From the NCBI RefSeq assembly GCF_008632455.1, contig NZ_CP043929.1:1302001-1366000 (forward strand): DNA of 64,000 nucleotides, written 5' to 3'. The translations under genes were made by a program, and so were the position numbers. The notes below the pieces were generated by a model. That model was not told the origin of the DNA. It did not search any database and saw only the letters and a list, made by a program, of their open reading frames with translations. Each line of letters starts with the position of its first letter. The first letter of the stretch is position 1. Shown here one piece after another: positions 25,149 through 34,240 of the stretch. This stretch comes from Methylomonas rhizoryzae (lineage in GTDB: Bacteria > Pseudomonadota > Gammaproteobacteria > Methylococcales > Methylomonadaceae).

Positions 25149-25880
25149 CTATGGCAGGCGTTTAGCCGTTAGCTGTTGCATGCCGCGCGGGCCTGGGGCG
25201 AAGGTTACCGCAAAACCCTTGGCTTTCAGCCACTTGCCCAATTGCCCGGGTGCCAGCCTTAGTTTAGGATAATGGCTGACCCGGGTATGCCAGTGATCAT
25301 CCCGGCGTTCGTGCAGAATATCGTGCACCCATACCGTTTCCGGCTGATATTCCAAAAAACAGGTCAGGATGCGATCGGCGTCGCTACGAACCGGAATGAA
25401 ACGCCGCTCGCCCGTTAACGGCAGGGAATAGTCTCTAAAGCTAGCCACGAAAACCCCGTTTTCCGCTAGTGCTACGGCAAGCTGTTCGCACAACGTTTGT
25501 ACGGCGGTCGTCGACGGCAGATGGGTGAGCGTGTCGCCCAGGCAAAATACCGCCGCCGGCGGCTCGGCTATGTAATTTCGAAAATTCAATAAATCGTCGT
25601 TGACGGTTAAAATCGGCAAATCGCCGCGCAGTTGGCTCAGCGTTTCCAGCAGTAACTTCGAGGTATCCAGCGCAGTAACCCGAAAGCCGGCTTGGGCCAA
25701 AGGAATGCTGTGCATGCCGAATCCCGCTCCCAGATCGACGACGCGGCCGGTGCGCGGCAACAGGGCGGACAGCGAGGCGATGTCGTCGCTACCCGCTTGT
25801 AGCGCGGCTTGGGCGCCGCCGGCCATCCAAACATATATCGGGGCTAGGTGCAGGGCATAATGATCGTTAACGGTGGACAT
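25149..25880 (-). CDS. Class I SAM-dependent methyltransferase
   Basis: The protein has 243 residues. Motif I is V-V-D-L-G-A-G-F-G-M-H-S-I-P-L-A. The acidic end of strand 2 is V-T-A-L-D, and a later A-A-V-F-C-L-G-D-T-L-T-H-L corresponds to the motif IV region. The fold is a Rossmann-type methyltransferase; the substrate is not evident. It lies downstream of, and on the same strand as, the sterol-desaturase-family gene (48 bases apart), so they may be co-transcribed. Confidence 0.82.
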   Translation of the reverse strand: MSTVNDHYALHLAPIYVWMAGGAQAALQAGSDDIASLSALLPRTGRVVDLGAGFGMHSIPLAQAGFRVTALDTSKLLLETLSQLRGDLPILTVNDDLLNFRNYIAEPPAAVFCLGDTLTHLPSTTAVQTLCEQLAVALAENGVFVASFRDYSLPLTGERRFIPVRSDADRILTCFLEYQPETVWVHDILHERRDDHWHTRVSHYPKLRLAPGQLGKWLKAKGFAVTFAPGPRGMQQLTAKRLP

Positions 25881-25928
25881 GCTGTTTCTCGGGTTAAACG
25901 GTAATCGTTGCGGTAGTGGAAGGGGGGA

Positions 25929-26717
25929 TTAGCCCACATTGATCCGGCCCTGAGCGCGTGGCCGGATTTGTTGACCGGAGACGTCGCGCATCAGCAACAT
26001 ATCCCATAGACGTGCCGAGGCACCCGGATAAAAACCGGTTCGATCGGCGAAGCCGCGCGGATTTTTAAACGTACCGAACACAATGTCCAACAACGGCAGG
26101 TCGGCGTAGTTGCCGGCATGGATGCCCTGTTGATGATGCAGGGAATGGCTTTCGGGACGTTGTACGAAATACCCCAGCCAGCGCGGGGTGCGGATGTTGG
26201 TATGCTGAAAGATACTGAAAAAGGTAGTGGCGTACAGTACCCAAACGGCCGCTTGCGGGGTGATGCCTATCAGCCAGATCAAGGTAAGACTGTTCAACGC
26301 AGTCCAGCCCAGCATATCCAGCGGGCTGAACCAAAAGGCTCCGTAACAATCCAGGCGTTCCGCACTATGGTGCCATTGGTGGAAACTGCGCCACAGCAAA
26401 GGGCTGGCGTGCATCGCCCGATGCCACAGGTATACTCCCAATTGATACAGCAGTAGGCCCAGCAAGGCGCCCGGCCAGTCGCCCAAGCCGCGCAGATCCG
26501 CCAGCGTATGAGCTTGCAAACTATCGTTCCAGATCAGCGGCAAGTAAGACGATAATAACCAAAAACAAAAGAACGCGCATAGGCCGCGCCAGTGCCAGCC
26601 GCGTACCGCCGGCAGCGCTTTGGCCGGACGCAAGGCTTCGGCCAGCATCAGTAGGCCGTACATGACAAACAGGGTAAGCGAGACAGGGTCTAGCAACAAT
26701 TCGAGCGGAGTGGGCAT
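25929..26717 (-). CDS. Sterol desaturase / fatty acid hydroxylase family membrane protein
   Basis: This 262-residue membrane enzyme has about four spans. The histidine clusters of the non-haem di-iron hydroxylase superfamily are present: H-R-A-M-H, H-Q-W-H-H and H-S-L-H-H. Family members hydroxylate or desaturate sterols, carotenoids, hopanoids or lipids. The substrate cannot be assigned, though methanotroph membranes contain hopanoids. The start codon lies only 3 bases from the start of the divergent regulator gene. Confidence 0.85.
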   Translation of the reverse strand: MPTPLELLLDPVSLTLFVMYGLLMLAEALRPAKALPAVRGWHWRGLCAFFCFWLLSSYLPLIWNDSLQAHTLADLRGLGDWPGALLGLLLYQLGVYLWHRAMHASPLLWRSFHQWHHSAERLDCYGAFWFSPLDMLGWTALNSLTLIWLIGITPQAAVWVLYATTFFSIFQHTNIRTPRWLGYFVQRPESHSLHHQQGIHAGNYADLPLLDIVFGTFKNPRGFADRTGFYPGASARLWDMLLMRDVSGQQIRPRAQGRINVG

Positions 26718-26720
26718 GGC

Positions 26721-27866
26721 ATGAATCCTAAAGAATTACGGACGGGCGTTAACATAGCTCTTTGCGGCAAAACGGACCAACGGCGTTTCGGCGCCAAACC
26801 GGACGATTCGGCCACGGGCCCGGATGCTTCGCCGTTGCCGGTAGCCATACTGGCGTTTCCGGCCAGCAGCGCCTCGGTCATTTTCGGCATGTACGATTTA
26901 TTCATGTCGGTCGGGCGGGATTGGCCGCTCATCGTCAGCGGCCGGCCCGGCCCGCAACTGCTGCAACCGCTGATCGTTTCCGCGGATCCTGGGCCGGTGG
27001 AAGTCTGCAACGACATTCCGATACCGGTGGACTATGCTCTGGCGGACTGCCCGGACGCGGCGGTAATCTGCGTTCCGGAAGTCAACATTCCGCCCGGAGA
27101 GCCTCTGACCGGGTTATTCGATCGGGAAGTGGACTGGTTAAAACGGCGCTATGCGGCAGGCGCCACTTTGGCCACCGCTTGTTCCGGCACAATGCTGCTG
27201 GCGGAAGGCGGGCTGCTGGACGGACACGATGCCACCACGCATTGGGCTTATTGTCCGGTCCTGAGTCAACGTTTTCCGCAGGTCAAGGTGCATAGCCGCC
27301 GTTCCCTGGTGTGTTCCGGCGACGGCCAGCGTCTGGTCATGGCCGGCGGCGGCACCTCCTGGCTGGATTTGGCATTGTTTTTGATTGCCAGACTGGTATC
27401 GGTGGAAGCGGCGATGCAGGTTGCCAAGCTCAACTTAATCGATTGGCACCACGTCGGCCAGCAACCCTATGCCAGATTGGCGCGTACCCGCCAGGTCGAC
27501 GACGCGCTGATTGCCCGTTGTCAAACCTGGATTGCCGAACATTACCGTACCGCTGCACCGGTAGCCGCGATGGCCAAGTTAAGCGGTTTGAGCGAGCGTA
27601 GCTTCAATCGGCGCTTCAAAGCCGCCACAGGATTATCGCCGCTGGAATACGTACACACGCTCCGTTTGGAGGAAGCCAAACAAATGTTGGAAGCCGGCGA
27701 TTTGCCGGTAGAAACCATCGCTTTCGACGTGGGCTACGAAGACGCCGGATTTTTTAATCGCTTGTTCCAGCGCCGGGTGATGTTGACGCCGGCCCAATAC
27801 CGCAAGCGGTTTCGAAGTCTGCGTCTGTCGTTGCGCGGCCAAGCGGACCCGGGAGTCATGCCCTGA
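26721..27866 (+). CDS. GlxA-type transcriptional regulator (DJ-1/PfpI plus AraC)
   Basis: The protein has 381 residues. The N-terminal half (about 40-210) is a DJ-1/PfpI-like domain with the nucleophile-elbow segment T-A-C-S-G-T-M-L-L-A-E-G-G-L-L-D-G and T-T-H-W. The C-terminal third is an AraC-type double helix-turn-helix (L-S-G-L-S-E-R-S-F-N-R-R-F-K and I-A-F-D-V-G-Y-E-D-A-G-F-F-N-R-L-F). This is the GlxA architecture. The first about 40 residues look non-conserved. Divergence from the membrane oxygenase gene suggests it may control it. Confidence 0.88.
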   Translation: MNPKELRTGVNIALCGKTDQRRFGAKPDDSATGPDASPLPVAILAFPASSASVIFGMYDLFMSVGRDWPLIVSGRPGPQLLQPLIVSADPGPVEVCNDIPIPVDYALADCPDAAVICVPEVNIPPGEPLTGLFDREVDWLKRRYAAGATLATACSGTMLLAEGGLLDGHDATTHWAYCPVLSQRFPQVKVHSRRSLVCSGDGQRLVMAGGGTSWLDLALFLIARLVSVEAAMQVAKLNLIDWHHVGQQPYARLARTRQVDDALIARCQTWIAEHYRTAAPVAAMAKLSGLSERSFNRRFKAATGLSPLEYVHTLRLEEAKQMLEAGDLPVETIAFDVGYEDAGFFNRLFQRRVMLTPAQYRKRFRSLRLSLRGQADPGVMP

Positions 27867-27903
27867 GGATAGTCGAGCGCGTCCGGCAACCGCCGGATTT
27901 CCC

Positions 27904-27944
27904 GTGCAAACGCGGCGGAGCGGCGCTCCCGGCTCAGTTTGCAC
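27904..27944. terminator. Inverted repeat between convergent glxA-like and GGDEF/EAL genes
   Basis: Arms gtgcaaac and gtttgcac are perfect 8-bp complements with a 25-base GC-rich interior. A second small hairpin (tccggc-aacc-gccgga followed by ttt, 27882-27900) sits just before it. Together they likely end the two convergent transcripts. Confidence 0.4.
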
Positions 27945-27964
27945 GTCGGTCGACTCCGCCGAGG

Positions 27965-30900
27965 CTAAATTTGCTCCAAGGGGATCAGTGTCGTCTGAGC
28001 GGATTGGCGGTAATCGACGCCTAATTGAAGCAAAAACGCCTCCAATTCCGGTCCGGCCGGGTTGGTGGCTAGGGTCGCAATGCCCAAGTACCGGGCAATC
28101 GATTGTATCGCTTGCACTAAGTAGGCGTCGATGGGCTCTTCGGCTATGCGGCCGGTTAAGGCTTTGTCTATCTTCAAAAAATCGACTTTCAGGCTGCGTA
28201 AATATACAAAAGACGAGGCGCCGCCGCTGAAACGGGTCAGGCAGATGCGATAGCCGGCATCGCGGGCGTCGCTGACCACGTCGCGTAACGCACTGAAGTT
28301 TTGCAGGAAATCCTCCTCGGCGATTTCGAAGCAAATGCATTGCGGGTTTACCCCGTTGCGTGCGCTTTGTTCGGATAAAAACGGCATAAAGTCGGCGTCG
28401 CTCAGGGTGGCAACCGACACCGGCAGTGCGTAAATCCGTTGGTTGGCCAACTGCCTGGACGGCACGCTGAGCAAGCCGAACAATTTGCCTATCGCCCAAC
28501 GCTCGATTGCCGAATCCATTTTCAAACGGTGGGCGTTGGGCATAAAGGCCGACGGTATCAACGGCGTATGTCCGGGTTCGTGCAATTGCAAAATCACGTC
28601 CATATAATCCGGCAAGCCGTCGGCATGAACCGGGCTGGTGTTGACCTGCAGTTGAAAGTAGTCGTGATCCAACGCTTCCGACAACCTTTGGTTCCAAGGC
28701 AGCAAGGGCTTATCGCCCGACTTTTCGCCCCCGCTGGCGACATGCACCCGGTTGCGGCCGCCCTCCTTGGCTTTGTAGCATGCGTTGTCGGCCGCGGCTA
28801 TGGTTTCCTCCACGGATAAACCGGGCAATAACGCGAACAAACCGATACTGACGCCGATTTCGAACACTTTGCCTTCCCAGGTGAAGCGGAAGCGTTGTAC
28901 CGACTCGCGCAATTTCTCCGCCACGTTGATGGCGTTTTCCGCGTTGCTGTCGCGCAGCACCGCGCAGAATTCGTCGCCGCCGATGCGCGCCAGCATGTCG
29001 GTCGTGCGCAGACAATTTTTCATCAGGTGGGAGACTTGACGCAGCAACTCGTCGCCGGCGTTGTGGCCGCAGGTGTCGTTGACGATTTTGAATTTATCCA
29101 AATCCATATAGCACAGGATGTGTTGCTTGGCTTGTTCGTCGACTTCGTATTGCAGGCTCTCCAATTGGGTCAATAACTCGCGCCGGTTGATCAGGCCGGT
29201 TAAAGGGTCGCAGCTGGCGCGCTGATGCATTTTTTGGCTGGTGGAACGCTGCTCGGAAACGTCGCGGATGACGATAGCCGCCCCGGACACTTTGTGGTCG
29301 CCGGTAAAAATCGGCGTGGCCGATACCTCCACCGCCAGCTCTTGTTGATTGTCGCCGACGAACAACACGTCTTGGCGAAATTTGACGGTTTTGCCGACGC
29401 GAATGGCGCGAATGGCGGGGTCGGCCAGTGCCTGACGCTTGCGTTCGTCGATCAAACGCACGATTTGGCCGAACGGCAAGCCGCGGTACTGTTGTTCGGT
29501 CAAACCGGTCAGGCGTTGCGCGCTTTGGTTTAAGGTTTGGATGAAGCCGTCCTGATCGGTGATGACGATGCCTTCGCCTATGCTTTCCAAGATACTGTGA
29601 AAACGCTCCAGTTCGTAAGCCGTGCGGCTGGTTTGCCGGTAACTTTGGCTGACGTCTTCCACGAGATAAGCTGCTTTAGCGTCGCCGAGTTCGGTGAACC
29701 GTAATTTGTGCAGGCGCAAACGCAATTCGCTGGTTCCGGAGCGCAAGCTGAACTCGCCTTGGTAACCGTAATTGGCGCTTGCGGGCAAATTGGGCAGCCA
29801 GTGGTTTATCGGCGTGTCGCGCAAGCTGTTCTCGCCGGTTTGCAGAATGTCAGCGAACTTCGGATTGCTGCGCACGATGCGGTTGTGCGCGTCCACCAAA
29901 CATAGGCCGGCCGGTAACGCGCTCAGCAGCGACCAAGCTAATGCGCGCTCCTCCGCGGCGTGAGCGGCGGCATGGTATTGTTCGGTGCGGTCTTGCAAAG
30001 TCAAGGCAAAGGCCGGCCCGGCGGGGGCGCTGTCGAGCGGCGTCAACCCTAGTGTGAATGAACGCAGTTGTCCGCTAGGACCGGTACAGATCCAGTCGAT
30101 AGCGGCGGTACAACGTTGCGCAACCGCCTGCCGCCATTGCTGCACAGCCGGCTCCGGCAGCTGTTGAAGCAGGGGGAGTAGGGAGTTTTTAGTGTCCTCA
30201 AAGCTGCGGTCGGCCTGCAGCAGCTGTTGAAAAGCCCGATTGGCGTATTGCAGTTCGTTGCCATGCTGCGGCGCGGTCAAGGCCAGACCGGTTTCTATTG
30301 CGTCCAGCAGGTTGTCGCGCAGGGTCAAGGCTTGTTTAACCGCCTGCTGTTCGGCGTTGTTGCGTACCGTCACCAACCACAGCTCATCGGAATCGCCGGC
30401 CGAGTGGCAATCTATCGATACGGCCACGGCGCCTTGCGTACCGCGTGCCGTCAAGGCTTCCAAGGGTATCGGTGCGGTTTCCTGGGGGTTTTTAGCCAGA
30501 ATGCCGGCCAATTTTTCCCGTACCCATGGTGCTACCAAGTCCAACAGATTGTTGGGGGCGTCCTCTTTGTGCAAGGCGAACCAATTGCCGGCCAGTCGGT
30601 TGAAATAGTGAATGCGGCCGTTACGTTCCACCGTCAATAGCGCAATCGGCAATTCGTTGAGCAGTGCAGCCGGATCGCCGGCTTCCTGCGGCGTTGCCGG
30701 CTTGGGGGGGGCGGATTCGTTTGGCAGTTGCCAGCGGCGGGGAAGTTCGGGTTGCCAGCCGGAGCGGCGCCAAATCAACAATGCGGCCAGATTGATACTT
30801 AGCATGCCCATGCCGAGTAAGGCCGTTACGTAGGGCCATTGGGTCTGCCAACGCGCCAACGCAGCGTCGCCGACCGGGGTCAGTCGCAAGCTAGGCGCGC

Positions 30901-31264
30901 CTTTGCCGGGCAGCGGCAACTCGAATGCGCCCAGGCGCAACCAGACCGGCAGAGCGGATGGCGGAGCGGGCTGGGAGCGGGCGACGGCCAGCACCCGGCC
31001 GGCTTTATCGACAAATTCGATTTTGAGATAGCTTTCTGCGGCGGGTGCGCGGGCCAAAGCGGCGGCGGCGGCTTTGTAATCGCCGTGCTGTTGGCTCAGG
31101 CTTTTGACTGCCAGGTCATGCAATTCGGTCGCGTTGCGCTCGGATAACGCCCGGCAGTCGTATAACACCCAAACGCCCCAGGTCGCCAGCAGCAATACGG
31201 CCGCGCCGAAGAGTTGCAGGTTTAAGGTGCGCCAACGGTTAGGCGAAAAAGCATTGAAAGTCAT
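27965..31264 (-). CDS. PAS-GGDEF-EAL cyclic-di-GMP protein at the end of the tad operon
   Basis: This 1099-residue inner-membrane protein has a first span near 15-35 and a second near 140-165. Several PAS-like domains follow; the clearest starts near 560 (S-I-G-E-G-I-V-I-T-D-Q-D-G). A GGDEF domain near 700-850 has an intact I-G-G-D-E-F, so it should make c-di-GMP. A C-terminal EAL-type domain (about 860-1099) lacks the E-A-L motif, reading M-D-V-I-L-Q-L at that place, so it is probably a non-catalytic phosphodiesterase fold. Its ATG overlaps the tadG stop (ATGA), placing it in the tad transcript. Confidence 0.88.
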   Translation of the reverse strand: MTFNAFSPNRWRTLNLQLFGAAVLLLATWGVWVLYDCRALSERNATELHDLAVKSLSQQHGDYKAAAAALARAPAAESYLKIEFVDKAGRVLAVARSQPAPPSALPVWLRLGAFELPLPGKGAPSLRLTPVGDAALARWQTQWPYVTALLGMGMLSINLAALLIWRRSGWQPELPRRWQLPNESAPPKPATPQEAGDPAALLNELPIALLTVERNGRIHYFNRLAGNWFALHKEDAPNNLLDLVAPWVREKLAGILAKNPQETAPIPLEALTARGTQGAVAVSIDCHSAGDSDELWLVTVRNNAEQQAVKQALTLRDNLLDAIETGLALTAPQHGNELQYANRAFQQLLQADRSFEDTKNSLLPLLQQLPEPAVQQWRQAVAQRCTAAIDWICTGPSGQLRSFTLGLTPLDSAPAGPAFALTLQDRTEQYHAAAHAAEERALAWSLLSALPAGLCLVDAHNRIVRSNPKFADILQTGENSLRDTPINHWLPNLPASANYGYQGEFSLRSGTSELRLRLHKLRFTELGDAKAAYLVEDVSQSYRQTSRTAYELERFHSILESIGEGIVITDQDGFIQTLNQSAQRLTGLTEQQYRGLPFGQIVRLIDERKRQALADPAIRAIRVGKTVKFRQDVLFVGDNQQELAVEVSATPIFTGDHKVSGAAIVIRDVSEQRSTSQKMHQRASCDPLTGLINRRELLTQLESLQYEVDEQAKQHILCYMDLDKFKIVNDTCGHNAGDELLRQVSHLMKNCLRTTDMLARIGGDEFCAVLRDSNAENAINVAEKLRESVQRFRFTWEGKVFEIGVSIGLFALLPGLSVEETIAAADNACYKAKEGGRNRVHVASGGEKSGDKPLLPWNQRLSEALDHDYFQLQVNTSPVHADGLPDYMDVILQLHEPGHTPLIPSAFMPNAHRLKMDSAIERWAIGKLFGLLSVPSRQLANQRIYALPVSVATLSDADFMPFLSEQSARNGVNPQCICFEIAEEDFLQNFSALRDVVSDARDAGYRICLTRFSGGASSFVYLRSLKVDFLKIDKALTGRIAEEPIDAYLVQAIQSIARYLGIATLATNPAGPELEAFLLQLGVDYRQSAQTTLIPLEQI

Positions 31265-33012
31265 ATCGCTAAAGTGGTGTTAGTGGCGTCCAGCCATAGT
31301 AAAGTCACGTCGGCGCCGCCGAGTTGAATGCCAAGGGCAGTGAGCAGGGGGTCTAGGATAGCGGTGCCAATCGTGGAGAGCACGGGAGTTAATATAGCCT
31401 CAATCGCCGGAGCTATTAGAGAAAGCAGGGGCTGAACAAGCAGCAAGTCTAATAGTGAGAGACCTAAGAGTGTGGGTGTCAGTTGAAGAGATGCAACAAG
31501 ATCGGAAATCGCGTTTGCTAGGCCGGCAGCTGCGTCGCTATGTGCGGTTTGGGTTAGAGACTCGGGAGGCGGCACTGAAATTGGCGTCGAACTAACTTCG
31601 AAGGTCAAATCGGTGGCGTTGGGATTGGCGACGGCTGCGGCGGCGGAGATTGTTAACTTTACCGCATCTAGCGAGCCTAATTTGACCATGATGGTCGGGC
31701 TGGCGGTGGTAGCGCTACCGCCAGCGATGTTGGAATACTGGCCGATGCCCAGTGTTATGACACTGGGCGTTACGCCGACAACGACTTCATGTTTGCGGTT
31801 GTTCGAGGTGGCGCATTTGACCGACGTTAAATGAGCCTTGGCTTTTGCAACGTCCAAATACAGGTTTAGGTTGATGCTGGTATTCAGTATTCCGAGCACG
31901 GATAAGTTCAACAGCGAGACGTCCAACTGCAGGCGAAGCTGTGCCGTAGATACTTCGGTGCGCCAGCTGCCGTCGCTGTTTTTGCCCGGCGGGCCGATGG
32001 CGATTTTGGGCGCTTCTACAATGTAAAGATTTAGCGCCACGGTAGCGATTGGCGCCAAATCCACGCCGAAGGCCGGCACGCTGATCGCATGCTCTTTGTT
32101 GGCCAATTGGACTGCGGCGGTCACGATGTCCAGCGCATTGAGCTGCGCGTCCAGCGCCGCTTCCGGATTGTCGCCGGTCACGGCCAGAATGTCGCCTAGT
32201 CGTATGGTCGGCAAACCGGCTATCGCGGCCAGACTCATCTGATTCAAGGCCAGCCCGGCCGTGGTGTTGGGGCCGACTGCTTGCGCGACGATGTCTATGA
32301 ATTCGCCGACGCCCAAGTCGGCGGCCAACAGCTCGTTGACCGTGCCGACCCCGGCTGTGGCGTTGATCAAGTCCAAAAGACTGACTTGCGCTGCGGCTAT
32401 GCCTTTATAGCCGACCAAGTCCAGCGCAAGCGCGCTGCCCAGCATGCCGCCCAGCAAGGGGTTCAAAATGGAGTCGCCGGTATCTACCCGGGCCAGAAAA
32501 CTGCCCAGGCGGAAGCCGGCCAGCACTTGCTTGGTAGCCACCGCAGTGGCGCTAAGCTGGGTATTGCCGAAGCCGCCGAGGATCAGCGAGCCGGGAAATT
32601 GGCTGGTGGCGACGACCTGCACCGCGTCGGCGTCGGCGGCATTGGCCACAGTGTTGAACTGGCGATTGCCGCTGACGGTTTGCGTGCTGCCCAGGGTGAC
32701 CGCGCCTGCGGTATTCGTCAAATTGCCGCCGTAGCCGTTGGCGGCGGCGACCGTTTGCGCGGCGGCTGCCACCAAGGCTTGCGAAGGCTGTTCGGTGCCG
32801 CCGCAGACCGCGACGCTGGCGGCATGCAACGCGCTCAAGTCGGCGATTCTTTGCAGGCGTTGTTTTTCCCAAGCAATGCGGCCGGTATCGACTGCCAACA
32901 CCATGAACAGCAATGCCGACATCAACGCCAGCGTGCCGTAAAAGCCGATGTTGCCGCGTTGGCTGCGAAAGCCGAAGCGCCCGTCGCGCTTGGCGTTGAG
33001 CGCAAAACCCAC
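31261..33012 (-). CDS. tadG: TadG-like pilus-assembly protein
   Basis: This 583-residue protein has a basic N-terminus, then one membrane span (F-Y-G-T-L-A-L-M-S-A-L-L-F-M-V-L-A-V-D). This is followed by the A-D-L-S-A-L-H-A-A-S-V segment typical of TadG and of Tad-associated pseudopilins. The large extracytoplasmic part is rich in Ala, Leu, Val and Thr, with no enzyme motif. It lies 3 bases after the DUF3613 gene, and its stop overlaps the GGDEF/EAL start. TadG is a minor structural or anchoring part of the Flp pilus. Confidence 0.8.
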   Translation of the reverse strand: MGFALNAKRDGRFGFRSQRGNIGFYGTLALMSALLFMVLAVDTGRIAWEKQRLQRIADLSALHAASVAVCGGTEQPSQALVAAAAQTVAAANGYGGNLTNTAGAVTLGSTQTVSGNRQFNTVANAADADAVQVVATSQFPGSLILGGFGNTQLSATAVATKQVLAGFRLGSFLARVDTGDSILNPLLGGMLGSALALDLVGYKGIAAAQVSLLDLINATAGVGTVNELLAADLGVGEFIDIVAQAVGPNTTAGLALNQMSLAAIAGLPTIRLGDILAVTGDNPEAALDAQLNALDIVTAAVQLANKEHAISVPAFGVDLAPIATVALNLYIVEAPKIAIGPPGKNSDGSWRTEVSTAQLRLQLDVSLLNLSVLGILNTSINLNLYLDVAKAKAHLTSVKCATSNNRKHEVVVGVTPSVITLGIGQYSNIAGGSATTASPTIMVKLGSLDAVKLTISAAAAVANPNATDLTFEVSSTPISVPPPESLTQTAHSDAAAGLANAISDLVASLQLTPTLLGLSLLDLLLVQPLLSLIAPAIEAILTPVLSTIGTAILDPLLTALGIQLGGADVTLLWLDATNTTLAI

Positions 33013-33015
33013 GCC

Positions 33016-33366
33016 TCAGCGCCCGCCGCTGCTACCGCCCGATCCGGAACCACCGCCGGAAGAGCCGGAGCCAGTGGTTTCGAAATGTAAAGGTATGGGA
33101 TGGCTGAAGCTTTGCAGGTAGCGCTGAAAGCTGGCGGTGGCCGCTTGACCGGGAATGGCGTATCGATTGCCGGCCACGGCGCCGGAGCTTTGCCGCTGCA
33201 GCCATAACCGGGTTTGGTTGTCCGCGAATTGAGGCGGGTCGACGGCCGGGACCGGCTGTTCCACGCCTAAAGGCGGTTCCGGATATGCCGCTTCGTCGGC
33301 GACGCCGGCGCGGCTGACGGTTAAGCCGATCAAGGCCAGTAATGGGAAGTAACGCATGCTTGTCAT
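33016..33366 (-). CDS. DUF3613 protein of tad locus
   Basis: This 116-residue exported protein has a signal peptide of about 20 residues. The conserved core is D-N-Q-T-R-L-W-L-Q-R-Q, then A-T-A-S-F-Q-R-Y-L-Q-S-F, which I recognise as DUF3613, a family found in tad loci. The last 20 residues are almost only Gly and Ser. The ATG overlaps the tadD stop (ATGA); a second ATG three codons in is an alternative. Function is unknown. Confidence 0.75.
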   Translation of the reverse strand: MTSMRYFPLLALIGLTVSRAGVADEAAYPEPPLGVEQPVPAVDPPQFADNQTRLWLQRQSSGAVAGNRYAIPGQAATASFQRYLQSFSHPIPLHFETTGSGSSGGGSGSGGSSGGR

Positions 33367-34142
33367 TCGCTCGTGGAGGTAGAGTCGGAAGCGGTTTGCC
33401 GTTCGCTTAATTCGCGCGCGCGTCGGCGGAGTTTATCCGCCTGTTCGCCGGTCAATTTGTAAAAATCGATGTAACCTTGGGCCTCGGCTTCTCTATGCTC
33501 GAGCAGGGCCAAAACCACCATGTTTTCTATCGGCAGTGAATTGTTGCGGTCCAATTCGATGGCGGTGAGAAAGGCTTGCCGGGCGGGTTCGAACTTGCCG
33601 CGCAACAGTGACACCATGCCGAAATCGTTGTGGTAGTCCGCTGCTACCGGCCGTTCCGCCAGGGCGTTGCCGATGAATTCTTCCGCTTTGTCCAGTTGCC
33701 CGGCGTCGGCGCTTAATAGGCCCAGGCCGTGCCAGCCCTGGCCGGCCATGCAGGTATTCAGCAAGGCACGGTACGCCGCCTCGGCGGCGTCGGTTTGCGC
33801 TGCGCCGCGCAAGGCTTCGGCGCGCAGATAATCGAGTTGCGGCACTTTACCGGTTTGTTTTTGTAACTGTGCCAGGTTGGCCAGCGCGGCGTGGTAATTG
33901 CCGCGTTCGACCATCTTGTGGATTAGCTCCAAATACATGCGGTCGCCGGCTTCCAGCCGGCCGCCGCAGTCGGGCGGCGGCATAAAGTTATTGACCGCGG
34001 TCGGCGCCGGTTCGGGAGACGGCGTTACGGCGGGTTTGGCCAAAGCGGCCAGATAGTCGCCGCATCCCGTGCATATCAAACTGAGGCTTAGCCAGACCAA
34101 TTTAAACGACCGACCGGAGTGGAACTTGAAGCTAACGATCAT
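33363..34142 (-). CDS. tadD: TadD-like tetratricopeptide lipoprotein
   Basis: The protein has 259 residues from the ATG at 34142. This start has a gagaggtg ribosome site and gives a lipoprotein signal ending C-T-G-C. The longer frame to 34202 would run into a REP-like palindrome. TPR repeats fill about 80-240 (A-L-A-N-L-A-Q-L-Q, A-A-Y-R-A-L-L-N, G-N-A-L-A-E-R-P-V-A-A-D-Y-H-N-D-F-G). TadD is an outer-membrane lipoprotein aiding secretin assembly. It is followed by DUF3613 with a 4-base overlap. Confidence 0.88.
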   Translation of the reverse strand: MIVSFKFHSGRSFKLVWLSLSLICTGCGDYLAALAKPAVTPSPEPAPTAVNNFMPPPDCGGRLEAGDRMYLELIHKMVERGNYHAALANLAQLQKQTGKVPQLDYLRAEALRGAAQTDAAEAAYRALLNTCMAGQGWHGLGLLSADAGQLDKAEEFIGNALAERPVAADYHNDFGMVSLLRGKFEPARQAFLTAIELDRNNSLPIENMVVLALLEHREAEAQGYIDFYKLTGEQADKLRRRARELSERQTASDSTSTSE

Positions 34143-34178
34143 CAAGGCACCTCTCCGCCGTAGCCAAAGGAATTGATA

Positions 34179-34220
34179 GTGCGAGCGACACCCTTGTCGC
34201 AATGAAGGGGACGCTCCTAG
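34179..34220. repeat. Diverged REP-like palindrome between tadC and tadD
   Basis: This 42-base element matches the perfect palindrome at 6700-6741 in 32 of 42 positions, mostly in the left arm (18 of 21). The right arm has decayed, so the hairpin is imperfect. It occupies most of the 98-base gap between tadC and tadD and could tune expression within the operon. Confidence 0.65.
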
Positions 34221-34240
34221 AAGGATTTTCAGCGTAAAAC

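Noticed and set aside
27633..28697. 354-codon minus-strand frame spanning the glxA-like and GGDEF/EAL ends
   Set aside because: It covers two well-supported genes in other frames and has no motif.
32281..33090. 269-codon plus-strand frame
   Set aside because: It is antisense to tadG, with composition typical of a shadow frame.
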